Made by a program: the position numbers and the translations under genes. The notes beneath the pieces were generated by a model. It ran no database searches. It saw nothing but the letters and a program-made list of their open reading frames with translations, and was not told where the DNA came from. Below are positions 8,630 through 17,334 of a DNA stretch of 64,000 nt, one piece after another. The stretch is taken from NCBI RefSeq assembly GCF_020404765.1, contig NZ_JAIVEM010000072.1, positions 248,001-312,000 of the forward strand, given 5' to 3'. Within the stretch, counting starts at the first letter, position 1, and each line of letters opens with the position of its first letter. The DNA comes from Paenibacillus sp. BJ-4 (lineage in GTDB: Bacteria > Bacillota > Bacilli > Paenibacillales > Paenibacillaceae).

Positions 8630-8658
8630 AGTATAACGCTCGGCCTACGGCCTTTCAA
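8630..8658 (-). promoter_or_regulatory. sigma-A promoter for corA leader
   Basis: On the minus strand TTGAAA (8658-8653) and TATACT (8635-8630) are separated by exactly 17 bases. Transcription would begin near 8623, more than 300 bases before the corA start codon. Confidence 0.6.
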
Positions 8659-8781
8659 GCGCAAAATCATGGGCTGAATCAGCAGCAATGACAAGAGCTT
8701 CAATGATAAGAGTGGGATGATTTAACCTATGGAAAAGGTAGACAAAATGTGAATGAAGGACACAAATTTACAAGTCCCATC

Positions 8782-8810
8782 TTGACGAAGCCCAGCCGAT
8801 GCATTAAAGT
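8782..8810 (+). promoter_or_regulatory. possible promoter of the SAM riboswitch-metA transcript
   Basis: TTGACG (8782-8787) and the weak -10 TAAAGT (8805-8810) are 17 bases apart. Transcription would start about 35 bases before the riboswitch. The -10 box matches consensus poorly, so this is tentative. Confidence 0.35.
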
Positions 8811-8853
8811 GTTTAAAAAAGAACTTTGTGAACCTAAAATGAATATAGCGAAA

Positions 8854-8980
8854 TCTTATCAAGAGCAGGTGGAGGGACTAGCCCGATGATACCCGGCAAC
8901 CGGCGATTCTAATCGCACGGTGCTAATTCTTGCAGGACGTGCGCTTTGTACAAAAGCGTATTGCCCTGACAGATGAGAGA
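8854..8980 (+). promoter_or_regulatory. SAM-I (S-box) riboswitch
   Basis: The conserved S-box core is plain: CTTATCAAGAGCAGGTGGAG at the 5' side, GCCCGATGATACCCGGCAAC, then GGTGCTAATTCTTGCAG, and the closing GATGAGAG. The first helix forms between TCTTATC (8854-8860) and GATGAGA (8972-8978). S-box RNAs bind S-adenosylmethionine and favour a downstream terminator. One is present at 9002. This controls metA and probably metI-metC. Confidence 0.95.
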
Positions 8981-9001
8981 GGCGCATATGGATACAAATA
9001 T

Positions 9002-9034
9002 GACCTTTCTCTAATGGAGAAAGGTCTTTTTATT
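9002..9034 (+). terminator. riboswitch-controlled terminator before metA
   Basis: GACCTTTCTC (9002-9011) pairs perfectly with GAGAAAGGTC (9017-9026) around a 5-base loop and runs into TTTTTATTA. It sits between the S-box aptamer and the metA ribosome site, the usual place for the expression platform. Confidence 0.9.
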
Positions 9035-9094
9035 ATATGCCCGGCATCTCAACAGACGATTTTCGCAAAACTTACCGAACAAGGAGTGAGTTAT

Positions 9095-10012
9095 ATGCCG
9101 ATTAAGATTCCGGATACATTACCAGCCAAGGAAGTGCTGGAGAGCGAAAATATTTTCGTAATGGATGAAAGCCTGGCCTATCACCAGGATATTCGTCCGT
9201 TGCGCATCGCCATTTTGAATTTGATGCCTACAAAAGAGACAACAGAAACCCAGCTTTTGCGACTGGTCGGCAATACTCCGCTGCAAGTGGACGTTACATT
9301 GGTACACATGAAGTCCCATGTATCCAAAAATACATCGCAAGAATATTTGAACATGTTTTATAAAACGTTTGACGAGATCAAGAACAGTCGTTTTGACGGC
9401 ATGGTTATTACAGGCGCCCCGGTGGAACAGCTTGAGTTTGAAGATGTGAACTACTGGGAAGAAATCCAGCAAATTTTTGAATGGACGAAAACGAATGTCA
9501 CTTCGACCATGCATATCTGTTGGGCCTCACAGGCAGGTCTATACCATCATTTCGGTGTCCCCAAATACGGACTCGACTTCAAATGCTTTGGCGTATTTCC
9601 ACACACGGTTATTAAGCCTAAAGTGAAGCTGTTACGCGGTTTCGATGAACTTTTTTATGCTCCACATTCCCGGCATACGGAGGTTCGACGGGAGGATATT
9701 GATCGTATTGCCGAATTAGAGGTTTTATCCGAATCGGAGGAAGCCGGCGTGTATCTGGTAGCCACGTGTGATGGTAAACAAATTTTTGTAACGGGTCATT
9801 CTGAATACGATCCGCTTTCGCTGAAATGGGAATACGATCGTGATGTGGCCAAAGGATTGGACATTGAAGTCCCCAAAAACTATTTTCCCAATGATGATCC
9901 TGAACGCACACCGCCCTCTATCTGGCGTGCGCATGCCAATTTATTATTTTCTAATTGGCTTAACTATTATGTATACCAAGAAACGCCTTACGATATCGGG
10001 CCCCAGATTTAA
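9095..10012 (+). CDS. metA: homoserine O-acetyltransferase, MetA type
   Basis: 305-residue MetA-family acyltransferase activating the hydroxyl of L-homoserine, the first committed step of methionine synthesis. It has the class I glutamine-amidotransferase-like fold, with catalytic Cys142 in MHICWASQ. Residue 111, in GAPVEQ, is Glu. Published work on this family ties Glu at 111 to acetyl-CoA use and Gly to succinyl-CoA, so acetylation is predicted despite the common name homoserine O-succinyltransferase. The reading frame is open upstream to 8930, but that extension runs through the riboswitch. ATG 9095 has AAGGAG 8 bases before it and begins the usual [11 protein letters not shown]. It is followed by metI and metC. 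Confidence 0.95.
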   Translation: MPIKIPDTLPAKEVLESENIFVMDESLAYHQDIRPLRIAILNLMPTKETTETQLLRLVGNTPLQVDVTLVHMKSHVSKNTSQEYLNMFYKTFDEIKNSRFDGMVITGAPVEQLEFEDVNYWEEIQQIFEWTKTNVTSTMHICWASQAGLYHHFGVPKYGLDFKCFGVFPHTVIKPKVKLLRGFDELFYAPHSRHTEVRREDIDRIAELEVLSESEEAGVYLVATCDGKQIFVTGHSEYDPLSLKWEYDRDVAKGLDIEVPKNYFPNDDPERTPPSIWRAHANLLFSNWLNYYVYQETPYDIGPQI

Positions 10013-10137
10013 AAAGGGGCTTAAAATTCACCTTGCCGCAGTACCACCTTGCAGTAGTGCAGCAGTATAGTGTTTGATCATCCATTTGTGCAGCGTAGGT
10101 TACAACATCCGAATTGGAAGTTAATGGGAGGATTCAT

Positions 10138-11316
10138 ATGAGTGAGAAGCAGTGGAAAATCGAAAGCAGATTAGCGCAGATCGGTTCAGTAGAGGAGCCA
10201 GTAACCGGGGCTATTAATTATCCGATTTATCAAGCTACGGCGTTCCGTCATCCCCGTCTGGGTCAAAGCACAGGATTTGATTACATTCGGACGACCAATC
10301 CGACGCGAAAGGTACTGGAAGAGGCCTCAGCTGTATTGGAATCTGGTGATGCAGGCTTTGCTTGCAGTTCCGGCATGGCAGCGCTGCAAACGGTATTTGC
10401 TTTGTTTGGACAGGGAGATCATCTCATTGTATCGTTGGATCTCTATGGTGGGACATATCGTTTGCTGGAGCGCATTTTATCTAAATTCGGCGTGACGGCA
10501 AGTTATGTGGATACAAACGATCTTGAAGCACTCGAACAGTCATGTCGACCGAATACTAAAGCTGTATTCATAGAAACGCCTACGAACCCATTGATGATGA
10601 TTACTGATATTCGAGCGGTGGCTGAATGGGCATCACAACGTAAGTTGCTTACTATTGTAGACAATACGCTGCTAACACCATATTTCCAGCGTCCATTGGA
10701 ACTGGGTGCCGATATTGTGGTACATAGCGCAACCAAATATTTGGGTGGACACAATGATGTACTGGCAGGTTTGATCGTAACCAAGGGCAAAGAGCTGTCG
10801 GACGAAATTTCCTTCCTTCACAATTCTATAGGAGCTGTGCTTTCCCCAAGCGACAGCTATCAATTAATGAAAGGCATGAAAACGCTGGCGTTGCGTATGG
10901 ATCGACATGAGCATAATGCGACGGTACTTGCTAACTATTTATTGACTCACCCTGCAGTGGCGGAAGTATTTTATCCGGGGCTCGAAGGTCATCCGGGTCG
11001 TGAGATACAAAACAAACAATCCAGCGGCAACACAGGTATTTTCTCCTTTAAGTTAAAGGATGCTCGCTATGTGGAGCCCTTACTTCGTCACATTAAGTTG
11101 ATTGCATTTGCCGAAAGTCTGGGCGGAGTAGAATCGCTGATGACCTATCCTGCGGTGCAGACGCATGCCGATATACCAGCAGAAATTCGGGATGCAGTGG
11201 GGGTAGATGACAGGCTGCTGCGTTTCTCAGTAGGTATCGAGCATACAGACGATTTAATTGAAGATTTGCGTTCGGCCTTAGAAGCGGCACGTCAAGAAGT
11301 TGAAGGAGGGGAGTAG
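10138..11316 (+). CDS. metI: cystathionine gamma-synthase / O-acetylhomoserine thiolyase
   Basis: 392-residue Cys/Met-metabolism PLP enzyme, matching MetI of the B. subtilis metIC pair. It joins O-acetylhomoserine with cysteine to give cystathionine, or with sulfide to give homocysteine. Motifs include YIRTTNPTRKVLEE, the ACSSGMAALQ loop, the ETPTNPLM motif and the PLP lysine in HSATKYLGGHND (Lys200). I start at ATG 10138, which has GGGAGG a few bases upstream, and not at the in-frame ATG 10114. It lies 125 bases after metA, with no clear terminator between, and 2 bases before metC. It should share the S-box control of metA. Confidence 0.92.
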   Translation: MSEKQWKIESRLAQIGSVEEPVTGAINYPIYQATAFRHPRLGQSTGFDYIRTTNPTRKVLEEASAVLESGDAGFACSSGMAALQTVFALFGQGDHLIVSLDLYGGTYRLLERILSKFGVTASYVDTNDLEALEQSCRPNTKAVFIETPTNPLMMITDIRAVAEWASQRKLLTIVDNTLLTPYFQRPLELGADIVVHSATKYLGGHNDVLAGLIVTKGKELSDEISFLHNSIGAVLSPSDSYQLMKGMKTLALRMDRHEHNATVLANYLLTHPAVAEVFYPGLEGHPGREIQNKQSSGNTGIFSFKLKDARYVEPLLRHIKLIAFAESLGGVESLMTYPAVQTHADIPAEIRDAVGVDDRLLRFSVGIEHTDDLIEDLRSALEAARQEVEGGE

Positions 11317-11318
11317 CA

Positions 11319-12497
11319 ATGATTGAGGATGCAAGGAAAATCGAGCAAGCTCTTAATAAGGAGCGGAAATTCGCCACCAAGCTGCTGCATTTTGGCTCTG
11401 AAATAGACAGTGTAACAGGGGCGTCGAGTGTTCCCATCTATCAGGCTTCTACCTTTCACCATCATGATATCTTTAATCCTCCACAGCATGACTATAGCCG
11501 TTCCGGTAATCCGACACGACAAGCTTTGGAGGACTATATCGCCCTCTTAGAAGGCGGAGCCAGAGGTTTTGCCTTTGCATCCGGCATGGCGGCCATTTCC
11601 ACTGTATTTATGCTTCTGTCGGCTGGAGATCATGTCATTGTTTCGGAGGACGTATATGGAGGAACGTATCGACTGCTGACCTCTATACTGAAACGGATGA
11701 ATATCGAAACGACCTTTGTCGACATGACAGACCTCAACCTTGTAAAAGAGGCCTTGCAGGACAATACAAAGGCTGTGTATATAGAAACCCCGTCCAATCC
11801 TACACTCAAAATTACTGATATAGCAGGAGTAACCTCTTGGGCACAGGACAAAGGACTTTTGACGTTGCTGGACAATACGTTTATGACACCTTATTATCAG
11901 CGTCCGATTGAGCAGGGGGGCGATATTGTCTTGCACAGTGCGACCAAGTTTCTCGGTGGACACAGTGATGTGCTGGCAGGGCTTGCGGTAGCACGTACCG
12001 ACTCGTTGGGAAGACAAATCAAGCAGCTCCAAAACGGGATGGGGACTGTGCTGGCCCCACAAGAGTCATGGTTGCTCATGCGTGGCATGAAGACGCTGGA
12101 AGCCCGGATGGCACACAGTGAAAAAAGCGCAGCAAAGCTTGCGAACTGGCTGAACGAGCGGGCCGATATTCAGGCTGTATACTATCCGGGGCTGGAGAAT
12201 CATCCGGGGCGTGCTGTTCATGAGAGCCAATCCAGCGGCTACGGTGCCGTTATTTCGTTTGATGTAGGTTCTGGTGAGCGGGCAAAAGAAGTCCTCAGTC
12301 GTGTGCGTATTCCAATTGTTGCGGTGAGTCTGGGAGCTGTAGAAAGCATCCTGTCGTACCCAGCGATGATGTCACATGCGGCTATGCCGCATAGTGTACG
12401 TCTGGAGCGTGGAATTACGGACGGACTACTTCGTTTCTCTGTAGGACTGGAGGATATTGACGACCTGATCAGCGATTTGAACGAGGCGTTAAGATAG
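11319..12497 (+). CDS. metC: cystathionine beta-lyase
   Basis: 392-residue PLP enzyme of the same family as its neighbour, matching MetC of the metIC pair. It cleaves cystathionine to homocysteine, pyruvate and ammonia. SGNPTRQALEDYIA, ASGMAAIST, ETPSNPTLKITD and HSATKFLGGHSDV (PLP Lys210) are visible. The start is 2 bases after the metI stop, and its ribosome site AAGGAGG lies inside the end of metI, so the two are translationally linked. The two paralogues share the fold throughout, so this tandem probably arose by an old duplication. A strong hairpin terminator follows at 12582. Confidence 0.92.
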   Translation: MIEDARKIEQALNKERKFATKLLHFGSEIDSVTGASSVPIYQASTFHHHDIFNPPQHDYSRSGNPTRQALEDYIALLEGGARGFAFASGMAAISTVFMLLSAGDHVIVSEDVYGGTYRLLTSILKRMNIETTFVDMTDLNLVKEALQDNTKAVYIETPSNPTLKITDIAGVTSWAQDKGLLTLLDNTFMTPYYQRPIEQGGDIVLHSATKFLGGHSDVLAGLAVARTDSLGRQIKQLQNGMGTVLAPQESWLLMRGMKTLEARMAHSEKSAAKLANWLNERADIQAVYYPGLENHPGRAVHESQSSGYGAVISFDVGSGERAKEVLSRVRIPIVAVSLGAVESILSYPAMMSHAAMPHSVRLERGITDGLLRFSVGLEDIDDLISDLNEALR

Positions 12498-12581
12498 AGC
12501 ATTTAGCTAGAGCATTTAGCATCAGTACAACAGCAGCATCTTGGCGTGTTCATGCAAAAGAAGCAAATTATGTACAGTACT

Positions 12582-12622
12582 AAACAGCAAGTTTCCAGTA
12601 TTTCAGGAGACTTGCTGTTTTC
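12582..12622 (+). terminator. terminator of the met operon
   Basis: AAACAGCAAGTTTCC (12582-12596) pairs with GGAGACTTGCTGTTT (12606-12620) with one G-U pair and a 9-base loop. A short T-stretch follows. Confidence 0.75.
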
Positions 12623-12952
12623 AATAGAATAACATAAAGAACAGTGTGAAAAAACGCACATTTCAGTCCTGTTTTCTTATTTTTTGGATATACGTACTGT
12701 TAAAAATGAGCTGGATAACCCCATACTTCTCAAGGTGAAAAGCAGAAAGAAGCGGGAATAAGTATGGTTCCTTACCTAAAGATATGTTAGTATTATCAAT
12801 AGGTTTTACTATGCTAAATAGTACAGACAACATACAAGGCAAGTCATGAACATACATTACGGCAGGGTTCGAACGCAGGTTTGTGAAAGCATTCTCGTTC
12901 ATAAGTCCTGTCTTTCATTTCGTCGCCCTGTGAAAGCGAAGGAGGATACACC
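12623..12952. other. gene-free leader region before mqnC
   Basis: 330 bases without a credible gene; a 79-codon minus-strand frame here has no ribosome site. The last 75 bases contain TGTGAAAGC twice (12882-12890 and 12929-12937), with CTTTCA (12912-12917) between them. CTTTCA could pair with either copy. The second copy lies just before the mqnC ribosome site AAGGAGG. Confidence 0.4.
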
Positions 12953-14086
12953 ATGAGTGTAATCGACCATATTTTAGATAAAGCCCTGCGCGGCGAACGC
13001 CTGAATTTAGAGGATACCGTTGCTTTGTTCGAATCAGACGAGGTAGAGAAAATCGGTCATGCGGCGAATAAAGTCATGAATCGAATGCATCCGAATCCCG
13101 TTAAAACCTTCGTCATCGGACGAAATATTAACTATACGAACGTGTGCGATGTATATTGCCGTTTTTGCGCTTTTTACCGCAGACCGGGTTCAGATGAAGG
13201 TTACGTTCTACCGGATGAGGTGATCTTTCAGAAGATCAAGGAAACGCAGGATGTAGGAGGCACTGAGATTCTGATGCAAGGCGGTGTGAATCCGAATCTG
13301 CCGTTCAGTTACTATACGGATTTGCTGAAAGCCATTAAGGAGCGTTTTCCTAATATTACGATGCACTCCTTCTCGCCGGCTGAAATTCATAAGATGAAAG
13401 AAAAATCCGGTCTTTCCATGGAAGAAACCATTCGAGCCATTCATGAGGCCGGACTGGATTCACTGCCGGGTGGAGGCGGAGAGATTTTGGATGACCGCAC
13501 ACGCCGCAAAATCAGCCGTCTCAAAGGCTCGTGGCGTGATTGGATGGATGTGATGCAAACGGCCCACAAGGTGGGTATGAACACGACTGCTACGATGGTT
13601 ATCGGCTTTGGCGAATTGATGGAGGAGCGAGCGCTGCATTTGCTGCGTGTTCGTGATGCTCAGGACGAATGTATTGAAAATAAATATAATTCTGAAGGAT
13701 TTTTGGCCTTTATTCCTTGGACCTTCCAACCAGATAACACAAATCTGAAGAAGGAGCGCCAGACACCGGAGGAATATTTGAAAACTGTTGCGATCAGTCG
13801 CCTTGTACTGGATAACATCAAGCACATTCAGTCCTCATGGGTAACCATGGGACCGGAAATCGGCAAAAAATCGCTCTACTACGGTTGCGATGATTTTGGC
13901 AGCACAATGATTGAGGAAAACGTCGTTTCCGCCGCAGGCGCAACGTATAAAGTCAACATCGAGTCCATTTTACAGTTGATCCGCGAGACCGGTCACATTC
14001 CGGCACAACGTAATACCCGTTATGATATTATTCGTACTTTTGACAGTGCCAGCAGTATTGAACATGACTTTATTATGCAAAATTAA
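12953..14086 (+). CDS. mqnC: cyclic dehypoxanthinylfutalosine synthase (menaquinone, futalosine pathway)
   Basis: 377-residue radical SAM enzyme of the MqnC/CofH group. It cyclises dehypoxanthine futalosine in the futalosine route to menaquinone. The iron-sulfur motif is CDVYCRFCAF (Cys65, Cys69, Cys72). It is followed by GGTEILMQGGVNPNLP, the SLPGGGGEI motif and EGFLAFIPWTFQPDNT, which fit MqnC better than the F420-related CofG/CofH. The size is normal. AAGGAGG precedes the ATG at a good distance. No other mqn gene is in the window, so the remaining pathway genes must lie elsewhere. A long terminator hairpin follows. Confidence 0.92.
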   Translation: MSVIDHILDKALRGERLNLEDTVALFESDEVEKIGHAANKVMNRMHPNPVKTFVIGRNINYTNVCDVYCRFCAFYRRPGSDEGYVLPDEVIFQKIKETQDVGGTEILMQGGVNPNLPFSYYTDLLKAIKERFPNITMHSFSPAEIHKMKEKSGLSMEETIRAIHEAGLDSLPGGGGEILDDRTRRKISRLKGSWRDWMDVMQTAHKVGMNTTATMVIGFGELMEERALHLLRVRDAQDECIENKYNSEGFLAFIPWTFQPDNTNLKKERQTPEEYLKTVAISRLVLDNIKHIQSSWVTMGPEIGKKSLYYGCDDFGSTMIEENVVSAAGATYKVNIESILQLIRETGHIPAQRNTRYDIIRTFDSASSIEHDFIMQN

Positions 14087-14116
14087 GAATACATCCGTTC
14101 ATATTTCGTAATCATT

Positions 14117-14174
14117 AAAAACGCTTATCTATCAGTAATCCGTATAGAGGGATTAGTGTAGATAAGCGTTTTTT
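14117..14174 (+). terminator. terminator after mqnC
   Basis: A stem of about 23 bp with minor irregularities (left arm from AAAACGCTTATCTA, right arm ending TAGATAAGCGTTTT) is followed by Ts. It is the longest terminator hairpin in the window. Confidence 0.85.
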
Positions 14175-14347
14175 GAATTGTTTATATTCATCTTGAAGTT
14201 TATTGTTGCAGGCAATAAGCAAATGATTAAAGATATTATTTCAAACTAACGGTTCTGACATTATTTCTATAAAATGAAGAACAAGATAATATTCCAAATG
14301 CAGACTTAAAACAGTCGTTGTTCTACTTTTGTTACTTCAACAAAAAG

Positions 14348-14384
14348 AAATAGACCGCCCTCTCCAAAGATAAACGGTCTATTT
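14348..14384 (-). terminator. terminator of the YitT-family gene (minus strand)
   Basis: AAATAGACCG (14348-14357) and CGGTCTATTT (14375-14384) form a perfect 10-bp stem. On the minus strand the stem is followed by CTTTTTG. The 170 bases between this and the mqnC terminator are AT-rich and hold nothing I can identify. Confidence 0.7.
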
Positions 14385-14447
14385 CGATCGACAAATCTTT
14401 GAACAGCCACCCCCTTATAAGCGGCTGTTGCTAATCCTTGGCTTTTG

Positions 14448-15326
14448 CTACACCTTCCATCGCTTCATATACATCATCTCAGCCTGCGGGTCAGTCATTT
14501 GAATGATCGCTTTGAAGCGCTGCAAATCCAAAAGATGAACATGGTACACAATAGTCTTTTCAGTTTTTTCATCGACCAGATCTTTCTTAATTTCATCCTT
14601 TGTCTGAACAGGACTTCCCACAGAAATACGTTGTATACGAAGCCTGCGGTACAGAACATCCTCGACAGTGTGCTGGTTATTGCTGATGACACAAACCATG
14701 CGGGTCAGACCCGTAAACATCATCAGCCGGGTCGTTTCGTAGGCGGCGAGGCAGGATAAGGCTGAGTACAGAGCTGGCTCCCAGCCTAACACAAAACCAG
14801 TCGTAATGAGCAGCAGACCATTACAAAGCATCACAATTTGTATCAGCGGAATTTTCCGTTGTGTTAGAAACAGAGCCGATGGGCGGCCATCGCCAGACTC
14901 GTTCAGCCCTAGTGAATCGAGTAGCCCCCCGTGACGGGCCGCCAGCCCTGCACCAAGCCCGATACAGATTCCGCCCCCCAAAGCACATACAACCGGATGG
15001 CCGCTCACTGCTGGGAAGGGCGACAGAATAATGGCTGAGCCTGAAAAGGCAAACAAGCCAGGTAATGCCCGAAGCAGCATGGGCTTGTGGGTAGACAGTG
15101 AATACAGCAGCATCAAGGGCAAGTTCAAAACGAATAGCAGTAATCCAAAATGCTCCTGTGTATAAAGCGACACGAGTCTGGAGATACCTGTGACGCCTCC
15201 AGCGATCATATCGTGCGGATGTAAAAACAATTCCAGACCGACGGATGACGTAATTCCGCCAATCACCGTATAAAAGACAGGGAACCTGCTCGTATCTCCC
15301 AAAGCGGACTTTACAAGCCGCTTCAT
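14448..15326 (-). CDS. YitT-family membrane protein (DUF161/DUF2179)
   Basis: 292-residue protein of the widespread YitT family. About five to six membrane segments fill residues 15-210, including GGITSSVGLELFL and the glycine-rich CALGGGICIGLGAGLAARHGG. They are followed by a soluble C-terminal DUF2179 domain (about 215-290) of ferredoxin-like fold. The function of the family is not settled; transport has been proposed. The ribosome site before the ATG is weak. The gene stands alone on the minus strand between the mqnC terminator and the kht pair. Confidence 0.82.
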   Translation of the reverse strand: MKRLVKSALGDTSRFPVFYTVIGGITSSVGLELFLHPHDMIAGGVTGISRLVSLYTQEHFGLLLFVLNLPLMLLYSLSTHKPMLLRALPGLFAFSGSAIILSPFPAVSGHPVVCALGGGICIGLGAGLAARHGGLLDSLGLNESGDGRPSALFLTQRKIPLIQIVMLCNGLLLITTGFVLGWEPALYSALSCLAAYETTRLMMFTGLTRMVCVISNNQHTVEDVLYRRLRIQRISVGSPVQTKDEIKKDLVDEKTEKTIVYHVHLLDLQRFKAIIQMTDPQAEMMYMKRWKV

Positions 15327-15398
15327 AGAGCTTTGGTATGCTTTTCAATGTGCGGCATAGCCTTCCCTCCTAATGATTGTCGTATCCAGCCTCTACAG

Positions 15399-16625
15399 TT
15401 ACATCGTATTACTTTCTTCGTTTCGAAGGCGGGGGTCCTTGAATTTGAATATTTTGTTCATCATATTAAAAATAGGTTTTGATTGCTTGGTCAACAACGG
15501 TCCAAGAATCGCCAGTATGAGGACATAAATGGCTGCAAAGGGTTGAACAATATCAAGTAAACCGCCTTCTTTGCCCAAATTGGCCATAATGATCGAGAAT
15601 TCACCGCGCGCGACAATGGTCAGACCAATATTAGCGGATGCTTTGGGCGATAAGGAGGCCGTACGCCCAGCCAGCATCCCGGCCCAAATGTTACCGAACA
15701 GCGTAAGCATGACCGCCGCCAGTGCCAGCCATATTGCGTTTCCCCCCAGGGATAACGGATCAATGGAAAGTCCAAAGCTGAAGAAGAACAGGGCGCCGAA
15801 GAAATCACGGAAAGGCACAATTAAATGCTCAATCCGTTTGGCATGCTCTGTCTCAGCCAGCACCAGACCGACCAGCAGGGCTCCGATGGCTTCCGCCACA
15901 TGAATCGTTTCCGAAAAACCGGCCACCAGAAACAGGGAGCCGAAAACAACAAGTCCGAATACCTCATTGGAGCGAATACGCAGAATTCGATTTAACAGAG
16001 GAATGGCCTTTCGGCCGATAATAATGACAGCAAGCATAAAGCCAAGCGCAATGAGTGCCGATAGCAGTACACCTCCGAGCGAGGATGAATCGCTGAGCAC
16101 CAATCCGGAGAGGATGGAAATGTATACGGCGAGGAAAACATCCTCAAACATAATAATGCCCAAAATCATTTCAGTTTCGGCATTGGCGGTTCGCTTGAGA
16201 TCCACCAGCACCTTGGCAGCAATGGCACTGGATGATATTGTCGTTATCCCGGCAATGACCAGCGTCTCCGCTATAGGGAAGCCGCTCAGAAAGCCAAGAG
16301 CCAGCCCCAATGTAAAATTGATGCCGATATAAATGGTCCCGCCCACAGCAATGGAGCGTCCTGATTTAATCAGGCGGCCTACTGAGAACTCCAGACCCAA
16401 GTAGAAGAGAAGAAACAGCACTCCGATCCTGCCCATAAAATCAATGAACGGAGCGCTTTCAATAAACCGGAAATCAAAATGCCATAGCTCCATCGCGTGC
16501 GGTCCAACTGCCATTCCAATCAGGATATAAAAAGGGATGACCGAGAAGCGCAGTCTGGAGGAAATAAGTCCGGCTGCTGCGATTAGAACAATAGCCAAAC
16601 CAACCTCAAATACCAGATGATCCAT
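15399..16625 (-). CDS. khtU: K+/H+ antiporter membrane subunit KhtU (CPA2 family)
   Basis: 408-residue cation:proton antiporter of the CPA2/KefB family, with about twelve membrane segments covering nearly the whole chain. Motifs such as GVLFLLFYLGLEFSVGRL, the SSSAIAAKVLVDL segment and HVAEAIGALLVGLVLAE are typical. It lacks the C-terminal nucleotide-binding RCK_N domain of KefB. As in the B. subtilis KhtTU system, regulation comes from a separate subunit, encoded by the gene 5 bases upstream. It exports K+ in exchange for protons under alkaline or high-K+ conditions. Confidence 0.92.
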   Translation of the reverse strand: MDHLVFEVGLAIVLIAAAGLISSRLRFSVIPFYILIGMAVGPHAMELWHFDFRFIESAPFIDFMGRIGVLFLLFYLGLEFSVGRLIKSGRSIAVGGTIYIGINFTLGLALGFLSGFPIAETLVIAGITTISSSAIAAKVLVDLKRTANAETEMILGIIMFEDVFLAVYISILSGLVLSDSSSLGGVLLSALIALGFMLAVIIIGRKAIPLLNRILRIRSNEVFGLVVFGSLFLVAGFSETIHVAEAIGALLVGLVLAETEHAKRIEHLIVPFRDFFGALFFFSFGLSIDPLSLGGNAIWLALAAVMLTLFGNIWAGMLAGRTASLSPKASANIGLTIVARGEFSIIMANLGKEGGLLDIVQPFAAIYVLILAILGPLLTKQSKPIFNMMNKIFKFKDPRLRNEESNTM

Positions 16626-16630
16626 CCAAT

Positions 16631-17125
16631 CTACCCGCTTCCGTTCATAAGAATTTGTTTAAAGCGTTTTTGCTGATCACGTTCCCCAACAACGACCACA
16701 GTGGCATCCTCGTTAATAACCACTTCAGGGCCAGGATTTACAAACTTCTTCCCCTTTTTCTCCACAATAGCAATGACAGTAGCGCCCGAATTTTGCCTTA
16801 CATCCAGATCACCGATAGAATTGCCAACACTTGCATAGTGGGGTTCCACTCTGTACCATTCGATAATAAAATCGTCAAACGTCATTTCTACGCTTTCAAG
16901 CTGTTTGGGTCTATACGTCATGCCACCGATGATGGAGGCCACCTGTCGTGCTTCCTGATCATTCAGAGTGGTCATAGAAATGCTTTGTTCCAGATCCTCG
17001 TAATCAAAATGGTACAACTCACGCCTGCCGTCATCATGAATAATAATGACAATTCGGTCGCCACTCTCAGCATCTATTCGATACTTAATTCCGATTCCTG
17101 GCAAAATAGACTCTCGAATATCCAT
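16631..17125 (-). CDS. khtT: KhtT regulatory subunit with RCK_C (TrkA-C) domain
   Basis: 164-residue cytoplasmic partner of KhtU. Residues 1-75 form an N-terminal domain (MDIRESILPGIGIKYRI, then a REL-YHFDYED stretch) and residues 80-160 an RCK_C domain ending in VVINEDATVVVVGERDQQKRF. In B. subtilis this protein gates KhtU and its RCK_C domain binds c-di-AMP; the same is inferred here. AGGAGG precedes the start. It is first in a two-gene operon with khtU. No KhtS-sized gene is evident in the 200 bases upstream, which are AT-rich with two near-copies of GAAATAAAT. Confidence 0.9.
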   Translation of the reverse strand: MDIRESILPGIGIKYRIDAESGDRIVIIIHDDGRRELYHFDYEDLEQSISMTTLNDQEARQVASIIGGMTYRPKQLESVEMTFDDFIIEWYRVEPHYASVGNSIGDLDVRQNSGATVIAIVEKKGKKFVNPGPEVVINEDATVVVVGERDQQKRFKQILMNGSG

Positions 17126-17334
17126 TTGTAAAGCCTCCTGTATGATACGTTTATTTGAAATAAATGATATGGGAAATAAATCACATACTTTGAGTGTGAT
17201 ATGAAATCCGAATCGACTTGTATGAATTTTAATGAATTACATAAAACTGGAATCTATATTTTTCTTTTCAGACTTATTAGGAAAAATAAACAAATAGACA
17301 TGCAAATGTGTGATATGCATATGAAAAGGGGAGA

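Noticed and set aside
8422..8631. 69-codon plus-strand frame between corA and metA
   Set aside because: It lies antisense to the corA leader without a ribosome site. The structured RNA on the other strand explains the sequence better.
8930..9094. N-terminal extension of MetA by 55 residues
   Set aside because: The in-frame extension runs through the SAM riboswitch and its terminator. ATG 9095 has a proper ribosome site and gives the standard MetA N-terminus, with Glu111 and Cys142 in register.
12663..12902. 79-codon minus-strand frame before mqnC
   Set aside because: No ribosome site, no recognisable motif, and it lies in AT-rich spacer DNA.
14821..15348. 175-codon minus-strand frame overlapping the YitT-family gene
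   Set aside because: It is a shifted frame of the same gene. The 292-residue frame has the hydrophobic pattern and DUF2179 domain of the family.
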